7,853 nt of DNA from Pseudomonadota bacterium (GTDB taxonomy: Bacteria > Pseudomonadota > Gammaproteobacteria > Steroidobacterales > Steroidobacteraceae): NCBI GenBank assembly GCA_021817875.1, contig JAKAFQ010000177.1, forward strand, positions 1 to 7,853, written 5' to 3'. Every line of letters begins with the position of its first letter. Position 1 is the first letter of the stretch. This document shows positions 5,958 through 7,853 of this stretch, one piece after another. The position numbers and the translations under genes were made by a program. Under the pieces are notes generated by a model. That model saw only the letters and a list, made by a program, of their open reading frames with translations, was not told the DNA's origin and made no database searches.

Positions 5958-7271
5958 TCAGTAGGCGAAATACGGCCCGAAGCCCACCGGGGTGTTCGCC
6001 CCGGAGATGGCCACGTACACATTGCGGCCGAAGAAAAACGGCAATCCGAAGTCGAACGAACAGTTGCTGCTGCCGTTTTGGCAGTAGGCGGACTGGCTGC
6101 CGCTGCTCGCCGCAATGTCGTTGAAGGCCGTGTTGGTGCTGTTGAACAGCGTCTCGGCGTTGCCGACGTAGAACGTCACGCTGGAGCTCGTCCCGGTCGT
6201 CGTGCCGCTCGAGTCCACCGCGTAGTTGGTCGCGCCGAGGGCCAGGGTGGAGGACGGGCAGAACCAGCTGCTCATTCCCGAGGCGGTGCAGGTCGGGATC
6301 GAGGGGTCATCGAAGTAATAGGCGTTCGAGCCGGTGTCGAACAGCGATTGGGGCAGCGACTGGCCGTTGAAGGAGGTGGTGACATAGCCGCTGCTGTCGG
6401 CGGTGAGCACGTTCGCGGCGCTCAGGCCATTGTTGCCTTCGGTGCCGATGCCGAACACCAGGGAGCCGGTGGCCGTCGCCGCGCCGCCGGAGGCGATGGC
6501 CGGCAGCTCGATGATCACCCCGTTGTTGTCGGTCGGGAAGCCGGGCACGGGGTTGGCGACCTCCTGGTCGATACTGCTGAGGGCGGTCTCCTGGCAGCCG
6601 GCCGGCGGACAGGTGTAGTAGACGCCGTTGCCGGCGTTGGCCACACCGACGCAGCCTGATCCGCAGTCGTGCGTGAACGGGCCGACGCCGAGGATGCCGT
6701 TGGCGCCGAAGGCGCTGACCGTGTTTTCCGCGGTCCCGGTGCCGGTACCACTGCAACTCGATGGGGCCGCCGGGAAGTTGGGATCGCCGATCACCTGCAC
6801 CGGTACGTCGTTGGCCGTCTCGCCGCTGATCTGCAGATCGGCGGTGGCCACCGGGCCCCAGCTGTAGCCGTCGACGAACGCGGTGCACTCGGCCAGGGGG
6901 TTGCCCCCGCTGTCGGTTTCCGCCGGCAGGCTGAGGCTGTAGGGGTTGCCGGAGGTGTCCTGGGCATCGGCGAGAATCCGGAAACCGTACGAGCCGGTGT
7001 CGACCTCGATGTGATCGAAGGTCTGGCACTGGGCGGTATTGGCGGGGTTGCAGACGGTGACCGTGATGTAGGGAATGTCGGCCGCGTTGACGCCGCTCGG
7101 GCCGGCATCGACGGTCACCGTGGTGACATTGGCGCCGGAGGTGGTGATGGTCTGCCCGCCGCCCGAGCTGCTCGGGCTGGTGACGATGCTCGAGCCGCCT
7201 CCCCCGCCGCAGGACGCGAGCGCGAGCAGCAGCGGAAGGAGCCCAATCGCGATGAGCGGTCGTGAGCGCAT
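5958..7271 (-). CDS. DUF3443 lipoprotein with pepsin-like aspartic protease layout
   Basis: Predicted envelope lipoprotein of 437 residues in the uncharacterised DUF3443 family. A lipoprotein signal ends in LALASC with Cys21 lipidated, followed by five glycines and a serine-rich linker. The body has two DTGS motifs: EVDTGSYGFRI with Asp91, and SLFDTGSNAYYF with Asp312. Lobe 1 also has a flap-like FVDGYSWGPVATADLQISG stretch (132-150) and NGILGVG (192-197). The C-terminus (412-437) ends FFFGRNVYVAISG...PVGFGPYFAY. This order matches pepsin-type proteases: two DTG loops, hydrophobic-hydrophobic-Gly motifs, and a final ILGD-like strand pair. Twelve cysteines after the lipobox suggest disulfides and an oxidising compartment. 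Protease activity is inferred, not known. The ATG ending at 7271 is 17 nt past the DUF2844 stop; the frame extends to a TTG at 7292, which lacks a ribosome site. AAAGG just upstream of the ATG is weak, suggesting translational coupling. Confidence 0.9.
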   Translation of the reverse strand: MRSRPLIAIGLLPLLLALASCGGGGGSSIVTSPSSSGGGQTITTSGANVTTVTVDAGPSGVNAADIPYITVTVCNPANTAQCQTFDHIEVDTGSYGFRILADAQDTSGNPYSLSLPAETDSGGNPLAECTAFVDGYSWGPVATADLQISGETANDVPVQVIGDPNFPAAPSSCSGTGTGTAENTVSAFGANGILGVGPFTHDCGSGCVGVANAGNGVYYTCPPAGCQETALSSIDQEVANPVPGFPTDNNGVIIELPAIASGGAATATGSLVFGIGTEGNNGLSAANVLTADSSGYVTTSFNGQSLPQSLFDTGSNAYYFDDPSIPTCTASGMSSWFCPSSTLALGATNYAVDSSGTTTGTSSSVTFYVGNAETLFNSTNTAFNDIAASSGSQSAYCQNGSSNCSFDFGLPFFFGRNVYVAISGANTPVGFGPYFAY

Positions 7272-7288
7272 GGCGCCTTTGCCTGTGG

Positions 7289-7762
7289 TCAATGGAGGTC
7301 GGAAGGAGTGACGTTCGGCGGCAGGAGCGAGGGCACGTAGGCCACACCGAAGAACGCGCGCATGTGCCCGCCGGCGTGCATCACGAATGTCGGGCCGGTG
7401 ACCTCGAGGTGATTATGGCCGAAGCGCTGGGTCTTCTGCGCCGCTTTGAGCTGGCCGAAGTACGGGCTGCCGAGCAGCTGGGCCAGATCCGGCATGGTGG
7501 GCCCGCGCCAGCTGACGGCAAAGACGATACCGGCGGGCGAGACGAATTCCTTCACGACCGTGCCGGAGGGCAGGGTGATCTCCTGGACCGTGTAGCCGAT
7601 GCCGGACCGCTGGCGCAGCTGCCCCTTCATCCTCGCCCGATCGGTGGAGACCGAGGCGACCGGTTGTCCGAGACCGGCGTGGGCGGGCGGCGCCGCGGAT
7701 CCGAGCAGCAGGCCGCCGCCGAGCAGGAGGCTCGCCGCAAGAGAAAGTGGAATGGGTTTCAT
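7289..7762 (-). CDS. DUF2844 exported protein
   Basis: Small exported protein of 157 residues with no known activity. Residues 1-29 form a Sec signal peptide: a Lys near the start, a leucine/glycine-rich core and the cleavage site AHA before Gly30. No lipobox is present, so the mature protein is probably periplasmic or secreted. The body matches DUF2844: YTVQEITLPSGTVVKEF from Tyr57, then a VFAVSWRGPTMPDLAQLLG motif and an FGHNHLEV segment ahead of a conserved-looking C-terminal beta region. It is the first gene of an operon with the DUF3443 lipoprotein gene, whose start lies 17 nt past this stop; the two families commonly occur side by side in proteobacteria. The ATG ending at 7762 is chosen because it leaves a complete signal peptide. 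There is no clear Shine-Dalgarno, which fits a short or absent leader. A partner, chaperone or inhibitor role toward DUF3443 is only a guess from linkage. Confidence 0.9.
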   Translation of the reverse strand: MKPIPLSLAASLLLGGGLLLGSAAPPAHAGLGQPVASVSTDRARMKGQLRQRSGIGYTVQEITLPSGTVVKEFVSPAGIVFAVSWRGPTMPDLAQLLGSPYFGQLKAAQKTQRFGHNHLEVTGPTFVMHAGGHMRAFFGVAYVPSLLPPNVTPSDLH

Positions 7763-7768
7763 GATGCA

Positions 7769-7809
7769 ACTATAGCGGTGCCTGCAGCGGAAACCTGCAA
7801 CAAATTATG
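7769..7809 (-). promoter_or_regulatory. Candidate -10 elements of the DUF2844-DUF3443 operon
   Basis: Two -10-like hexamers face the operon on the minus strand: CATAAT (complement of 7804-7809) and TATAGT (complement of 7769-7774). The second would start transcription at or next to the ATG ending at 7762, giving a leaderless message. The first gives a leader of about 35 nt. Neither has a good -35 at 16-18 bp. Confidence 0.3.
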
Positions 7810-7853
7810 GCAGACCCGGGTGTACCGGGACTGAACGGCCGGGCGTCGTCCGG

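Noticed and set aside
4661..5964. Long frames on both strands overlapping the GST gene (minus 4661-5773, plus 4948-5964)
   Set aside because: No domain in either, and both are out of frame with the clear GST product.
6307..7347. 346-codon minus-strand frame overlapping the DUF3443 gene
   Set aside because: Extremely Arg-rich out-of-frame translation; the DUF3443 frame has the lipobox and both DTGS motifs.

Overview
The window is high in G+C and reads as bacterial chromosome, most likely a gamma- or betaproteobacterium. This rests on the gene families: DUF2844/DUF3443 and DUF4382 lipoproteins, a YfcG/YghU-type GST and cobyric acid synthase. No rRNA, tRNA, CRISPR array, insertion sequence or phage gene is visible, and the genus cannot be fixed from this stretch.

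Layout, left to right. (1) 1-300, minus: the first 100 codons of cobyric acid synthase (cobQ), running off the left edge. (2) 301-878: no convincing gene. It holds a possible cobQ promoter and a perfect 14-bp hairpin just past the end of the next gene. (3) 879-1826, minus: a lipoprotein with a DUF4382 domain and a C-terminal beta-rich region. (4) 1827-2486: a gap of about 660 bp with a 17-codon ORF behind a near-consensus ribosome binding site, a pair of repeated dyads, and possible RNA structure. (5) 2487-5051, plus: a complete P-IIIA (plasma-membrane proton pump type) ATPase with all catalytic motifs. (6) 5104-5808, minus: a glutathione S-transferase-like disulfide oxidoreductase, convergent with the ATPase across 52 bp. 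(7) 5958-7271 and 7289-7762, minus: a two-gene operon of a DUF3443 lipoprotein preceded by a DUF2844 exported protein, 17 bp apart.

The genes do not form one pathway. Three of the six main products are envelope proteins: two lipoproteins with a glycine run after the lipid-bearing cysteine, and the exported DUF2844 protein. The ATPase is an inner-membrane cation pump, presumably for protons. The GST and CobQ are cytoplasmic.

The most interesting observation is that the DUF3443 protein carries the layout of a two-lobed pepsin-like aspartic protease: two hydrophobic-DTGS motifs, a hydrophobic-hydrophobic-Gly motif in lobe 1, and a pepsin-like C-terminal strand pattern. With its DUF2844 partner it may be an uncharacterised envelope protease or protease-fold system. 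The 17-codon ORF and the paired dyads upstream of the ATPase come next.
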